Assembly: GCF_035989245.1 (NCBI RefSeq) | Contig: NZ_JAYMFF010000011.1 | Coordinates: 127,366-191,365 of the forward strand | DNA: 64,000 nt | Reading direction: 5' to 3' | Origin: Adlercreutzia wanghongyangiae | GTDB taxonomy: Bacteria > Actinomycetota > Coriobacteriia > Coriobacteriales > Eggerthellaceae | Shown: positions 17,388 through 25,723 of the stretch, piece after piece | Position numbering within the stretch: position 1 is the stretch's first letter | Layout: each line of letters opens with the position of its first letter | The notes under the pieces: generated by a model | Databases searched by the model: none | What the model was told of the DNA's origin: nothing | Seen by the model: the letters and a program-made list of their open reading frames with translations, nothing else | Translations under genes and position numbers: made by a program

Positions 17388-19040
17388 CTAGCCGAGCAGT
17401 CCCAAGTTCAGCGCGTGGTTGGCCGCCTTGAAGCCGCGATAGTAACCCTGGCCCGTAGTGGCCGTGGCGCCCGGATAGGCCGAGCCAAAGATGTTGGAGG
17501 CGTTGTTGCCGCAGCTGTACAGGCCCTCGATGGGGTTGCCCTCGTAGTCGAGCACCTGGGCGTCGGTGTTCACGTCCAACCCGCCGCAGGTGCCGATGGT
17601 GCCGGGTCCGACGCGCACAGCGTAGAACGGCGCCGTGGCGATCTTGCCGAGCCAGATGTTCGGCGTCTCGGGCGTCTCGGGCAGCGAGAACTCCAGAAGC
17701 GAGGTGTAGTTGCTCTTACCGCGGGCGAAGTCCTCGTCGACGCCGGTGTCGCAGAAGCCGTTGTAGCGCTCCACCTCGGCGGCAAGGCCGGCAGCATCGA
17801 TGCCGCAACCGGCGGCCAGCTCCTCCAGCGTGGCGTACTCGCCGAGCCACTCCGGCTGGCTCTCCTCGTTGGCCGGCCAGCCGAAAGACGCCACATGGTC
17901 GGCGTCGAATACCAGGTAGGCCGGCAGGTTCGGCACCGAGCAGGTCTTCGCGTCAAAGGCGCCGAAGGACATGCCCATCCAGGGGTAGCCGGAGCTCTCG
18001 TCAGTGAAGCGCTTGCCGGCGGCGTTCACCATGATGGCCCCGGGCAGACCGGCGTAGTCACCCCAATCGGTGGCCGTCTCCACCATTTCGGCACCGTCGC
18101 CGAGCACGTAGAAGGGACAGCCCCAGTAGGCCTCCATGTTAGCCAGCGCCGCACCGGCAGCCACGCCCATGCGGTGGCCGTCGCCGGTGTTCTCGGCCAC
18201 GCTGAGAGAGCCGTACAGCGGCACGCTCATGAAGGCCTCGCGCATGGGATCGTTGTGCTCGAAGCCGCCGGCGCCCAAAAGCACGCCCTTGTCGGCCTTC
18301 AGGAACAGATCGGACGAGCCGTCCTTGGCCTTCACGCCGACGACCGCGCCGCCGTCGCCCAGCACGAGCTCGGTGGCCTCGGTGTTGAGGTAGGTGTCAA
18401 CACCGTTCTGCTCCACCTGGGGAATGAGGATGTCACCGAACAGCTGCTCGCCGACGATCATCTCGCCGTTGGCGTCCACGGGCGAGATGGAGCGGCCGGC
18501 GCGCTTCGATCCGGGAAGGGACGTGTAGTCGCCCACCAGACCGGAATCCAGCACCATGCCGAGGTTCTCCTCGCACCACTCGAACACGGCGGCAGCGTGG
18601 TCCAGGTAGTCCTGCTTGGTCTCGCGGGTCGATCCGTTGTAGACGTCGCAGGCCTCCATGTAGCCCATGATCTCCTCGTCGGAGAGATCCTCGCCAAGAC
18701 CCATGGCCACCTGCTTCTGGTTCTTGGGCACCCAGGCGCCGGCGCCAGAAAGGCGCGTGGTGCCACCCAGCTGCTTGCCCTTCTCCACGATGGCCACCTT
18801 AGCGCCCTGGGAGGCGGCGGTCAGCGCGCCGACCAAGGCAGTGCCGGAGCCCACCACCACGAAGTCGTACTCGCCGTCCCACGACTCGGGCGCCCCCGTA
18901 CCGGAACCGCCGTTGGTGTCGGCCATACCCTGGCCCGTCGGCGCGCAGCCGGCGGCCATGCCCAAAGCGGCCAGGCCCAGCATGCCAGCTGAAGCTGTTT
19001 TCATAAACGTGCGACGGGAGACCTGGTTGTTCTCGATCAT
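17388..19040 (-). CDS. TAT-exported lipoprotein FAD flavoprotein, ketosteroid-dehydrogenase-like
   Basis: 550 residues. Twin-arginine signal SRRTFM (Arg9-Arg10) and lipobox Cys32. The FAD motif VVVGSGTALVGAL at 61-73 is followed by EKGKQLGGTTRLSGAGAWVP (87-106), a sequence typical of 3-ketosteroid dehydrogenase-like enzymes. The C-terminus, YSCGNNASNIFGSAYPGATA, also fits that branch. The usual third glycine of the GxGxxG loop is not obvious (GSGTAL), as if one residue were missing. The ATG at 19040 follows GAGGAGGG; in-frame codons up to 19115 are unlikely to be used. Probable role: reduction or dehydrogenation of a ring ketone or enone at the cell surface; the steroid link is only by family resemblance. 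Confidence 0.88.
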   Translation of the reverse strand: MIENNQVSRRTFMKTASAGMLGLAALGMAAGCAPTGQGMADTNGGSGTGAPESWDGEYDFVVVGSGTALVGALTAASQGAKVAIVEKGKQLGGTTRLSGAGAWVPKNQKQVAMGLGEDLSDEEIMGYMEACDVYNGSTRETKQDYLDHAAAVFEWCEENLGMVLDSGLVGDYTSLPGSKRAGRSISPVDANGEMIVGEQLFGDILIPQVEQNGVDTYLNTEATELVLGDGGAVVGVKAKDGSSDLFLKADKGVLLGAGGFEHNDPMREAFMSVPLYGSLSVAENTGDGHRMGVAAGAALANMEAYWGCPFYVLGDGAEMVETATDWGDYAGLPGAIMVNAAGKRFTDESSGYPWMGMSFGAFDAKTCSVPNLPAYLVFDADHVASFGWPANEESQPEWLGEYATLEELAAGCGIDAAGLAAEVERYNGFCDTGVDEDFARGKSNYTSLLEFSLPETPETPNIWLGKIATAPFYAVRVGPGTIGTCGGLDVNTDAQVLDYEGNPIEGLYSCGNNASNIFGSAYPGATATTGQGYYRGFKAANHALNLGLLG

Positions 19041-19162
19041 TCCGTTACCCTCCTCAATACCTTTGCTTAACGGGCAACTCTTTTGTTGCTCTTCGCTCAT
19101 CATAGTCAGTGGCATCCTGTTGCGGAATTACATGGTTTGGAAGATGGTTTAAGGTTGAACCC

Positions 19163-19211
19163 TTAAGCCAAGAAACCCCGCCGAGGGAGACAGCGGGGCT
19201 TATTGGCTTAA
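19163..19211. terminator. Long hairpin upstream of the 17388-19040 flavoprotein
   Basis: Outer arms TTAAGCCAA / TTGGCTTAA and inner arms CCCCGC / GCGGGG form a two-stage hairpin. It follows the minus-strand truncated flavoprotein copy (stop at 19301) and could stop transcription from either side. Confidence 0.6.
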
Positions 19212-19300
19212 AGGCAGGCAGACATCGGCGGGGAGGGAGGGGAGCCGATGCCCGACAACGGGAAATGCTGGGAAGACCAGGGGCGAGACGTCCTTGCGCC

Positions 19301-19511
19301 TTAGGACTGCGCCGCCACCCGACCCGCGTGGCGGCCGAAGGTGATGGAGCGGCCCGAGGCAATGCCGGCAGCCACGCCCAAGTAGGTGGCGCCGAGGAAG
19401 CAGCTGGACACGTCGCCGGCAGCGAACAGACCGGGGATAGGCTCGTTGGCCTCGTCGAGCACGCGCATGTCCTCGTCGATGATCAGGCCGTCCATGGTGT
19501 GACACACGTCG
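19301..19511. repeat. Direct repeat, left copy (flavoprotein 3' end)
   Basis: About 210 bp that match 20664-20874 in the same orientation with roughly 5% difference by hand count. The two copies flank the HepT-MntA pair and a chimeric gene remnant. Confidence 0.85.
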
Positions 19512-19546
19512 TTCACCGTGCTACGTCGGCTGAAATCTTTGCTCAT
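19301..19546 (-). pseudogene. Flavoprotein gene reduced to its N-terminal start and C-terminal end
   Basis: An 81-codon frame that begins MSKDFSRRS, which resembles the beginning of a TAT signal, and jumps directly to the last ~68 residues of a flavoprotein (HTMDGLIIDEDMRVLDEANE to GRHAGRVAAQS). The start has a good ribosome binding site (GGGGAAGG). Nearly all of the FAD domain is missing, so it cannot be an oxidoreductase. The C-terminal part is about 95% identical (hand count) to the end of the intact gene at 20664-22394. Read as an internal-deletion derivative of a former third reductase gene. Confidence 0.8.
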
Positions 19547-19687
19547 TGCCTTCCCCTCCCTCCCGTGGAATTGGGTTGGTGGCGCTCCTTCGCGCCCTGC
19601 ATCCAGCATAGGAGTCCGCCCCCTTGAGCGGAATTACAGCTTCTGTTAGAAAGCCTTAGGGAAAGCGCTTAACCTTAGAGGATCAAA

Positions 19688-20095
19688 TCATGGGACAGCG
19701 TGCCCTCGGCGATTTTCATCGACCCCTTCCGCCTCCGACGTATCGCAATGCATTTCACCCTCGCCCAATAGCCCTTCAATCTGCTCAACGACCTCTGGGA
19801 GTTCGTCGAACAGCACGGCTGCGATCATCTTCCAATTGACACCCTCGTAATCATGCACAAGGCGATGGCGCAGGCCGGCGATTTGCGCCCAAGGCACTTC
19901 GGGGTGAGCATCGGCGTATGCGCGCGAAACGCAGTTTGCCTGTTCGCCAATATTGTAGAGCGGTGTTGTGATGAGCCACTGAACCTCGAAGTCCCTCAGC
20001 ACGGCCTCTTCGTCAATCGACCTTTCATCGACGACGGACAGCAACTGGCGGCCAACCTCGGAAATACGCGCAAGGCGATATGCGTCATCTCTCAT
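19688..20095 (-). CDS. HepT-like HEPN ribonuclease toxin (DUF86 family)
   Basis: 135 residues, helical. The HEPN catalytic motif R-x4-H-x-Y is intact as RHRLVHDY (Arg76, His81, Tyr83). HEPN toxins of this type are RNases silenced by AMPylation from a partner MntA-like nucleotidyltransferase. The partner gene is immediately upstream and overlaps this start by four bases (ATGA), the standard order for this module. The C-terminal ~25 residues are acidic and extend beyond the usual family end. Confidence 0.9.
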   Translation of the reverse strand: MRDDAYRLARISEVGRQLLSVVDERSIDEEAVLRDFEVQWLITTPLYNIGEQANCVSRAYADAHPEVPWAQIAGLRHRLVHDYEGVNWKMIAAVLFDELPEVVEQIEGLLGEGEMHCDTSEAEGVDENRRGHAVP

Positions 20096-20394
20096 AGCGC
20101 AACGGCCTCCCGAAGCACAGTATCGCGAAAGGGGCCAGCATCCAGCTCAGACATCTCGAAAACATCGACCCTCTTTCCCGAAAGCCGATGAAGATCCTCC
20201 GCAACCCCGAAAATATTCAGAGGGCGAAAACCGGGGTTTCCCTCGATAATGAGATCGATGTCCGAATCGCCATCGGCCTCGCCTCGCGCATACGAGCCGA
20301 AAAGACTCGCCGAACGCATATCGTACTTGGCCAGCAACGGAAGCACCATGGCGCGAATGTCATCCGTGCTCAACACCGTCGTAGCACTCGCCAT
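20092..20394 (-). CDS. MntA-like minimal nucleotidyltransferase antitoxin
   Basis: 100 residues. The nucleotidyltransferase signature GSx10DxD is complete (Gly33-Ser34, Asp45-Ile-Asp47; GSYARGEADGDSDIDL). The family adds AMP to a tyrosine in the HEPN toxin's R-x4-H-x-Y motif and so neutralises it. The ATG at 20394 is chosen because AAGGAGG lies five bases upstream; a GTG two codons earlier falls inside that site. It overlaps hepT by ATGA and the two form one transcript. Confidence 0.92.
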   Translation of the reverse strand: MASATTVLSTDDIRAMVLPLLAKYDMRSASLFGSYARGEADGDSDIDLIIEGNPGFRPLNIFGVAEDLHRLSGKRVDVFEMSELDAGPFRDTVLREAVAL

Positions 20395-20461
20395 GGCCAC
20401 CTCCTTCTTCGGTTATCGGCTCTTGCATCATATCATGAAACGCAGGCATGCCTGAGCCATG

Positions 20462-20566
20462 TCACCCGATAGTGACGAGGCGGTCTTGATAGGCGCTGGA
20501 AAGGCGCGTCATGCCGACCAGCTGTTTGCCCTTCTCCACGATAGCCGCCTTAGCGTCCCAGGAAGC
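20462..20566 (-). pseudogene. Chimeric remnant: flavoprotein FAD-loop fragment joined to a YycJ-like C-terminus
   Basis: On the minus strand this reads ASWDAKAAIVEKGKQLVGMT, then RLSSAYQDRLVTIG and stop. The first part matches ASQGAKVAIVEKGKQLGGTT-RLS of the flavoprotein at 17388-19040, also at the DNA level. The last nine residues, AYQDRLVTI, match the C-terminus of the metallo-hydrolase at 27756. The frame is uninterrupted across the junction. It has no start of its own and follows the terminator of the flavoprotein upstream. Confidence 0.65.
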
Positions 20567-20567
20567 A

Positions 20568-20602
20568 AAACGCGCCCCCGACCGGGAGGGAGTCGGGAGC
20601 GC
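20568..20602 (-). terminator. Rho-independent terminator of the 20664-22394 flavoprotein
   Basis: An 11-bp stem (GCGCCCCCGAC pairs with GTCGGGAGCGC, one mismatch) with a 9-nt loop, followed on the minus strand by GTTTTGC. It lies about 60 nt after the flavoprotein stop. Confidence 0.75.
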
Positions 20603-20663
20603 ATCGGCCTCTTACGACGGCGGAAACAAGGGGAGGGAGGTATTCCGTCCGTCGTCGAAGGCT

Positions 20664-20874
20664 CTAGGATTGGGCGGCTACGCGGCCGGCGTGGCGGCCG
20701 AAGGTGATGGAGCGGCCCGAGGCAATGCCGGCAGCCACGCCCAAGTAGGTGGCGCCGAGAAAGCAGCTGGACACGTCGCCGGCAGCGTAGAGACCCTCGA
20801 TAGGCTCATTGGCCTCGTCGAGCACGCGCATGTCCTCGTCGATGATCAGGCCGTCCATGGTGTGGTACACGTCC
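20664..20874. repeat. Direct repeat, right copy (flavoprotein 3' end)
   Basis: Matches 19301-19511 in the same orientation. Here the sequence is the functional 3' end of an intact reductase gene, so it is the likely parent copy. Confidence 0.85.
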
Positions 20875-22394
20875 TGAAGGTTGCGCTCGGCGTAGAACGG
20901 CGGGGTGTCGAAAGGAGTCAAGCGGAACGCCGGCTTGTAGAAGTCGGTGTCCTTGCCAGCGGCCACCAGCTCGTTGTAGCGGGCCACCTCGACCTTGAAG
21001 GTGTCGGCGGGGATATCCAGGCGCTCGGCCAGCTCGTCGAGGGTGTCGGCCTTGATCACGGTACCCGACTCAACCATCTCGTCGATGGAGGCCTGCACGA
21101 ACTCCGTGTCGCCGAACAGCTGCAGCGCGCCGTTGTCGTAGGGCGTGAAGCGGTAGGCATGGTATACGTTGAACTTCTGCGCGTAGTCGGCCCAGTTGCT
21201 GTCGTACAGCGTGATGAAGTACGGATCCTTCTGGTAGGCCAGCTCGTGGCTCGTGGAGTCGAACAGGTCGTCCTCGTTGCAGAAGCGCTTGCCTTCGGTG
21301 TTCACGCGCAGGAAGGGCAGCATGCCGCACATAGAGAAGCCGAGCGTCGCAGGATCGATGTCCTCGTAGGCCACACCTTCGGGAATGATCTGCTCGGGAG
21401 CGCAGCTGCAGGCATGGGCCAGGTCGAGCACGCCGCCGGCCCACAGGCCCGCCTTAATGCCGTCGCCAGTGGCGCCGGGCATGGACTCCTTGATGGCGGG
21501 AGCTACGCGCACGATCTCAGGCTGCAGGGCCGACATCATATCCGGGTTCATGGAATAGCCGCCCGTGCACAGGATGACGCCCTTGGCGGCGTTGATGCGG
21601 ATGGGGCCCTCGGCGGTCTCGGCGTAGGCGCCCACCACGCGGCCGTCCTCCTTGATGAGCTTGGTCATCGTGGTCTCGAAACGACAATCGGCGCCAAGGC
21701 CGCGAGCGTAGTTGATAAGCGTCTCGCAACCCCGGTTGTTCATGGGACCGACGTTCTCGATCGGCGTCACGCCCTCTTTCCACTGAACGTAATGGCAGGT
21801 GTCGAAGGACGGAATGCCATAGGGGGTGTACTGGTCGTCGTCGGAAGGCTTCGCCTGGCGGATGCTCGCCTTGAAGCCGGCCTCAGTCACGCGGTCAGTG
21901 TACCAGTCGTAGGTCTCACCGGACTCGTTGAACCATACATTGGCCACGCGCTGGTTCTGGCGGAAGCCGGAGGTGTGCTGGAAGCAGCGGGCCAGCAGCT
22001 CCACATCAAGCGTCGAGTTCACCTCGGCCTGGATCTTGGTACCCACGGCGCCGATGTCATCGCGGATGCCACTGGAGTTGCCCTCGGCGTACTTCTCGAT
22101 GAGCACCGTCTTGGCACCCTCCTCGGCAGCAGAGCACACGGCGAAGCACCCGGCGGTGCCGGCGCCAACCACAAGCACGTCGCAATCGACAGTTTCCGCA
22201 AGCGAGCTCTCATCAACCTCGGGCTCGGCGCCGAGCCAGGCGGGAGAGCCGTCGGCGGCGGCAGTCGCACCAGTCTCGCTCAGCGACTCCTGCTTCTGCG
22301 GCGCGCAGCCGGCAAGGCTCGCGGCGCCCACAGAGGCGGCGATGACGCCCGCTCCCGCGAGGAAGCTGCGTCGGGTCAGTTCGGTGTTGGACAT
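20664..22394 (-). CDS. TAT-exported lipoprotein FAD flavoprotein reductase
   Basis: 576 residues. TAT motif TRRSFL (Arg8-Arg9), lipobox Cys30, then a spacer containing SPAWLGAEPEVDESSLAETV that is shared with the reductase at 52049. FAD motif GAGTAG at 77-82. The C-terminal FAD region is NEPIEGLYAAGDVSSCFLGA. Both the spacer and the fold place it in the same subfamily as the 52049 gene. The ATG at 22394 follows AGGAGGGATC; the frame upstream to 22514 is not part of the gene. Divergent from the membrane LuxR regulator at 22658, its likely controller. Terminal electron acceptor unknown. Confidence 0.9.
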   Translation of the reverse strand: MSNTELTRRSFLAGAGVIAASVGAASLAGCAPQKQESLSETGATAAADGSPAWLGAEPEVDESSLAETVDCDVLVVGAGTAGCFAVCSAAEEGAKTVLIEKYAEGNSSGIRDDIGAVGTKIQAEVNSTLDVELLARCFQHTSGFRQNQRVANVWFNESGETYDWYTDRVTEAGFKASIRQAKPSDDDQYTPYGIPSFDTCHYVQWKEGVTPIENVGPMNNRGCETLINYARGLGADCRFETTMTKLIKEDGRVVGAYAETAEGPIRINAAKGVILCTGGYSMNPDMMSALQPEIVRVAPAIKESMPGATGDGIKAGLWAGGVLDLAHACSCAPEQIIPEGVAYEDIDPATLGFSMCGMLPFLRVNTEGKRFCNEDDLFDSTSHELAYQKDPYFITLYDSNWADYAQKFNVYHAYRFTPYDNGALQLFGDTEFVQASIDEMVESGTVIKADTLDELAERLDIPADTFKVEVARYNELVAAGKDTDFYKPAFRLTPFDTPPFYAERNLQDVYHTMDGLIIDEDMRVLDEANEPIEGLYAAGDVSSCFLGATYLGVAAGIASGRSITFGRHAGRVAAQS

Positions 22395-22461
22395 GATCCC
22401 TCCTATTTGGTTACGTGGTGTCCTCCTCCGCGAGGCAGTCCCCTGACCAGCTCGCGGCGCA

Positions 22462-22567
22462 TCCGACCTTTGTCGGACAAGGACAAGTCTGCCGCGTCCC
22501 ATGCGCTCCCCCAAGCCCCGAAACGCTGTATTTTCGGGTCATGCAAAACGCTGTATATTTGCAAAAC
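22462..22567. promoter_or_regulatory. Divergent regulatory region with inverted and direct repeats
   Basis: TCCGAC-cttt-GTCGGA at 22462-22477 is a perfect 6-bp dyad. The 11-mer AAACGCTGTAT occurs at 22521-22531 and 22546-22556, 25 bp apart, and TGCAAAAC occurs at 22543 and 22560. The region lies between the flavoprotein and LuxR starts, so one of these is probably the regulator's site. Confidence 0.4.
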
Positions 22568-22657
22568 ACCTGATCATCACCTACCGAAAAAGTGCCCTGT
22601 CGAAAAAAGTTGCGCTATCATGTTTTCAAGCACAAGTCGGCCAGGGAGGGGCCTGAT

Positions 22658-24115
22658 ATGGCGAACACGCACAGCACAGCTCACCCCTGGAAAAGCTGTG
22701 CCCTCGCCGGGGGCGCACTTGGCTGCCTTTTTTTGTACGAGGAGATGATCTGCTCGGGTCTCATGCTCACCGGCACGGCGCTCTCTGCAGTGATGTACCC
22801 GCTGTACTGCCTCGTGCAAGTGCTCGTCTTTCTGCCGCTGCTTTTCGCCCCCTCTCTTGCCGACCGCACGCCGGCCACCGCCATCGCCGTCACTGCCGCC
22901 TGCAGCATGCTGGCCGGGGCCACCATCGCCATAGTGTCCATAGGGGACTCCATGCCCTTTGCCGTCGCCTTTGCCGGATTCCTGTTGGCCGCGGCGGGAC
23001 CTGCCCTTTTCAAGCCCCTCCTGCTGCTGCGCATGGCGCACTTCCCACTCAACGCCATCAAGTTCATCGTAACGGGGGCTTTTCTCGCCCGATTCTTCGT
23101 CATGCTGCTGCCCATGCTGCTGCCAGCCTCAGCCGATGTGCTCGTTCTCCTGCTGGGCCCCCTCGCCGCCATCTTCTGGATTCTCGGCTCGCGTTCCGGC
23201 TCTCCCCGCGTCGCAGCACCGGTGTGCATCGCCATCGCGCCCCGGTCCCTTCTCCCGGTCGCAGTGGCGTTTGCCATTCTCACCATAGGCTGCACGGCGC
23301 TCTCGCCGCTCTCCGTCGATCCCTCGTTCAGCTACATCGGCAGCGGCCCCTTCGGAGGCGCAACGGGATGGATCGTCACCCAATCGGCCGCGGCGCTGAT
23401 CGTTGTCGCGTTGCTGTTCGCCATCCCCGACCTCGTGTATGCCACAGCCGCCAAGGCCATGGGCACAGCGGCCATTCTCGCCTTCGTGGTGTTCATGGGC
23501 GCCGGAGCCATCATGGTGTCGTGGAACGTGTCGCTGGTGGCCCTGAACCTGCTTATGATCATCCCGCTCGTCGCCATGGTCGACTTCGCCTCCTATGCCG
23601 CGTTCCGCCCCGCCCGCATCATCGCCGGTTACCTGGTAGCTTACGAGGCGTCCGTGGCCACAGGGTCGCTGCTGGGGCTGGCCGAGACCACTCTGAGTCC
23701 CCTGTTCGGCACGGTGACCGTGCTGGGACTCGCCCTGTGCTGCCTCGTGGTCATCGCCGTGGTGTGGCTCGCCACGGAACGGAACATGGACCGGTTTTTC
23801 TGGGGACAGCCCCTCAGCCTGGCGCACCCCGCCGACCCGGATGCCGCCGACGGCACCGCCAGGCATCCGGCCGCCTCCCCCGCCACGCCCGACGTTCGCG
23901 CCACGGCCGAGGCCATCGCCGCTGAGCACGGCCTTACCGCGCGCGAGACCGACGTGCTGGAACTGCTCACCCGCGGGCGTTCGTCCACTTTCATCGCCGA
24001 GGAGCTGTGCCTGAGCCCCAATACCGTGAGGACGCACATCTCGCGCATCTACGCGAAATGCGATGTCCATTCCAAGCAGGAGCTGCTCACCCTCGCCCAG
24101 AACCACGAAAGCTAG
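22658..24115 (+). CDS. Polytopic membrane protein with C-terminal LuxR-type DNA-binding domain
   Basis: 485 residues from the ATG at 22658 (AGGGAGGGG eight bases upstream). About 12 hydrophobic segments cover residues 10-385, then a Pro/Ala-rich linker and a LuxR helix-turn-helix (LTARETDVLELLTRGRSSTF, then SPNTVRTHISRIYAKCDVHS). Same architecture as the genes at 5418 and 50348, with only moderate sequence similarity in the membrane part, as expected if each senses a different ligand. Divergent from the flavoprotein at 20664-22394. Confidence 0.9.
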   Translation: MANTHSTAHPWKSCALAGGALGCLFLYEEMICSGLMLTGTALSAVMYPLYCLVQVLVFLPLLFAPSLADRTPATAIAVTAACSMLAGATIAIVSIGDSMPFAVAFAGFLLAAAGPALFKPLLLLRMAHFPLNAIKFIVTGAFLARFFVMLLPMLLPASADVLVLLLGPLAAIFWILGSRSGSPRVAAPVCIAIAPRSLLPVAVAFAILTIGCTALSPLSVDPSFSYIGSGPFGGATGWIVTQSAAALIVVALLFAIPDLVYATAAKAMGTAAILAFVVFMGAGAIMVSWNVSLVALNLLMIIPLVAMVDFASYAAFRPARIIAGYLVAYEASVATGSLLGLAETTLSPLFGTVTVLGLALCCLVVIAVVWLATERNMDRFFWGQPLSLAHPADPDAADGTARHPAASPATPDVRATAEAIAAEHGLTARETDVLELLTRGRSSTFIAEELCLSPNTVRTHISRIYAKCDVHSKQELLTLAQNHES

Positions 24116-24130
24116 CGGGAGCGCAACCGC

Positions 24131-25723
24131 TCAGGCGACCTCGGCGTACTCGTCGTAGCCGTAGGGGAAATAGTAGGCCCCCTCAACGGGATCGAACACG
24201 ATGAGCGCATCGGCTACAGCACGGAGAAACGCGCGGTCATGGGAAACGAACAGCACGGTGCCCGCATAGCCCCGCAGTACCCGCGCCAGCGCCTCTTTGC
24301 CAGGGATGTCCATATGGTTGGTGGGCTCGTCCAGCAAAAGGAAGTTCGGACGACGGGCCATCATGCGGCACAGCTCGAGACGCGCCCGCTCGCCGCCCGA
24401 CAGGCGCGAGATCGCCTTGTTAACGTCGTCGCCGCCCAAGAGAAACGAGCCGAGGGCTCCACGCGCCTCGTTGTTGGTAAGTCCGGGAAACTCGCTCCAG
24501 AAGCTCTCCAACACCGTCTGGTCGCCCGAGGGCGCGGCAATTTGCTGCTCGAAGTACGCTAAATCGGTACTGCCGCCGAAAGCGAAACTGCCCGCCAGGG
24601 GGGCTACTCGGCCCGCAAGTGTTTCCAAAAGCGTCGATTTCCCACAGCCGTTCGGGCCGATGACGCCCACTTTGCGCCCGCGCTCAATAGAGAAGCTCAA
24701 CCGGCCCAGTTCGCCTCCCTCGCGCCCGAGCGCCAGATCGCGGGCCTCAAGCGCCTCGGCGAATCCTCGCCGCGCCGGCTCGAAGAGGGGATTGAAGGTT
24801 TTCAGATCGTACTTGCGCGGGGGCTCAAGCCTCACCATGCGATCGAGCTGGCTGCGTTTGGCCCGGGCCATGGCTGCCTTGGTGGGATGCCCCTTGAATG
24901 ACTCGATCGTCTGCTCAAGGCGGGCAATCTCTTCCTGCTGGGCCTCGTAGGCTCGCTGGCGCTTATCCCAGGTGCGCTCCTTCTCTGCCACGAAGGCGGT
25001 GTAGTTGCCCGCGTAGCGCTCCATGCGCCCGTACTCGATCTCGTAGACGACCTCGGCCACATTGTCGAGGAATTCCCGGTCGTGGGAGACCACGACCACA
25101 GCGCTCTCGTACGACTTTAGATAGCTCTCGAGCCACTGTATCGTGGGAATGTCCAAATGGTTGGTCGGCTCGTCGAGCAGCAACACGTCGGGCTTATTCA
25201 GCAGCACCTGGGCGAAGGCAATGCGGGTGCGCTGCCCGCCGGAAAAAGACGAAAGAGGCCGCTTCGCGTCATCGCGCGTGAACCCGAGGTGACGAAGCAC
25301 CGATTCGTAATCCGCCTCGTACTCGTAGCCCCCTTGGTGGGCGAACAATTCAAGAGCGTCCACGTACTTCTGAATGACCTTCTCGTCCGGGTCGGACTCC
25401 ATGCGCACCTGCAGGCGGTCGATACGTTCGCGCAGCTCGTTGATGGCGGGAAAGGCTTTCCTCACCTCGTCTTCCAAGGTAACGCTGTCATCGTTGAAGG
25501 CCACTTGCCGCAAGAAACCGACGGTAAGTCCGCTGCGACGCGACACCGCTCCTGCAGGCTCCGCCGTCTCGCTTCCGACAATGAGATTGAGCAGCGTCGT
25601 CTTCCCGCAGCCGTTACGTCCAACCACAGCTATCTTTTCGTTCCCCTTCACAGCGAACGATGCATCGGAAAGCACGATGTCCGCCCCATGAGACACCGTG
25701 GCATGACTTATGCTGATTTTCAT
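24131..25723 (-). CDS. ABC-F family ATPase (ribosome-associated, no membrane domain)
   Basis: 530 residues with two ABC nucleotide-binding domains and no transmembrane segment. First domain: Walker A GRNGCGKTTL near residue 36, signature LSSFSGGQRTRIAFAQVL. Second domain: GPNGCGKSTLLETL and LSGGERARLELCRMM. The two are separated by a charged linker with WDKRQRAYEAQQEEIARLEQ. ABC-F proteins act on the ribosome as translation factors or antibiotic-protection factors; which applies here is not decidable from sequence. The ATG at 25723 follows AAGGGGG. It converges on the LuxR gene with 15 bp between stops. Confidence 0.92.
   Translation of the reverse strand: MKISISHATVSHGADIVLSDASFAVKGNEKIAVVGRNGCGKTTLLNLIVGSETAEPAGAVSRRSGLTVGFLRQVAFNDDSVTLEDEVRKAFPAINELRERIDRLQVRMESDPDEKVIQKYVDALELFAHQGGYEYEADYESVLRHLGFTRDDAKRPLSSFSGGQRTRIAFAQVLLNKPDVLLLDEPTNHLDIPTIQWLESYLKSYESAVVVVSHDREFLDNVAEVVYEIEYGRMERYAGNYTAFVAEKERTWDKRQRAYEAQQEEIARLEQTIESFKGHPTKAAMARAKRSQLDRMVRLEPPRKYDLKTFNPLFEPARRGFAEALEARDLALGREGGELGRLSFSIERGRKVGVIGPNGCGKSTLLETLAGRVAPLAGSFAFGGSTDLAYFEQQIAAPSGDQTVLESFWSEFPGLTNNEARGALGSFLLGGDDVNKAISRLSGGERARLELCRMMARRPNFLLLDEPTNHMDIPGKEALARVLRGYAGTVLFVSHDRAFLRAVADALIVFDPVEGAYYFPYGYDEYAEVA

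Noticed and set aside
20459..22748. Long plus-strand frames over the flavoprotein island
   Set aside because: They are antisense to the reductase gene, its terminator and its divergent promoter; none has a start signal or motif.
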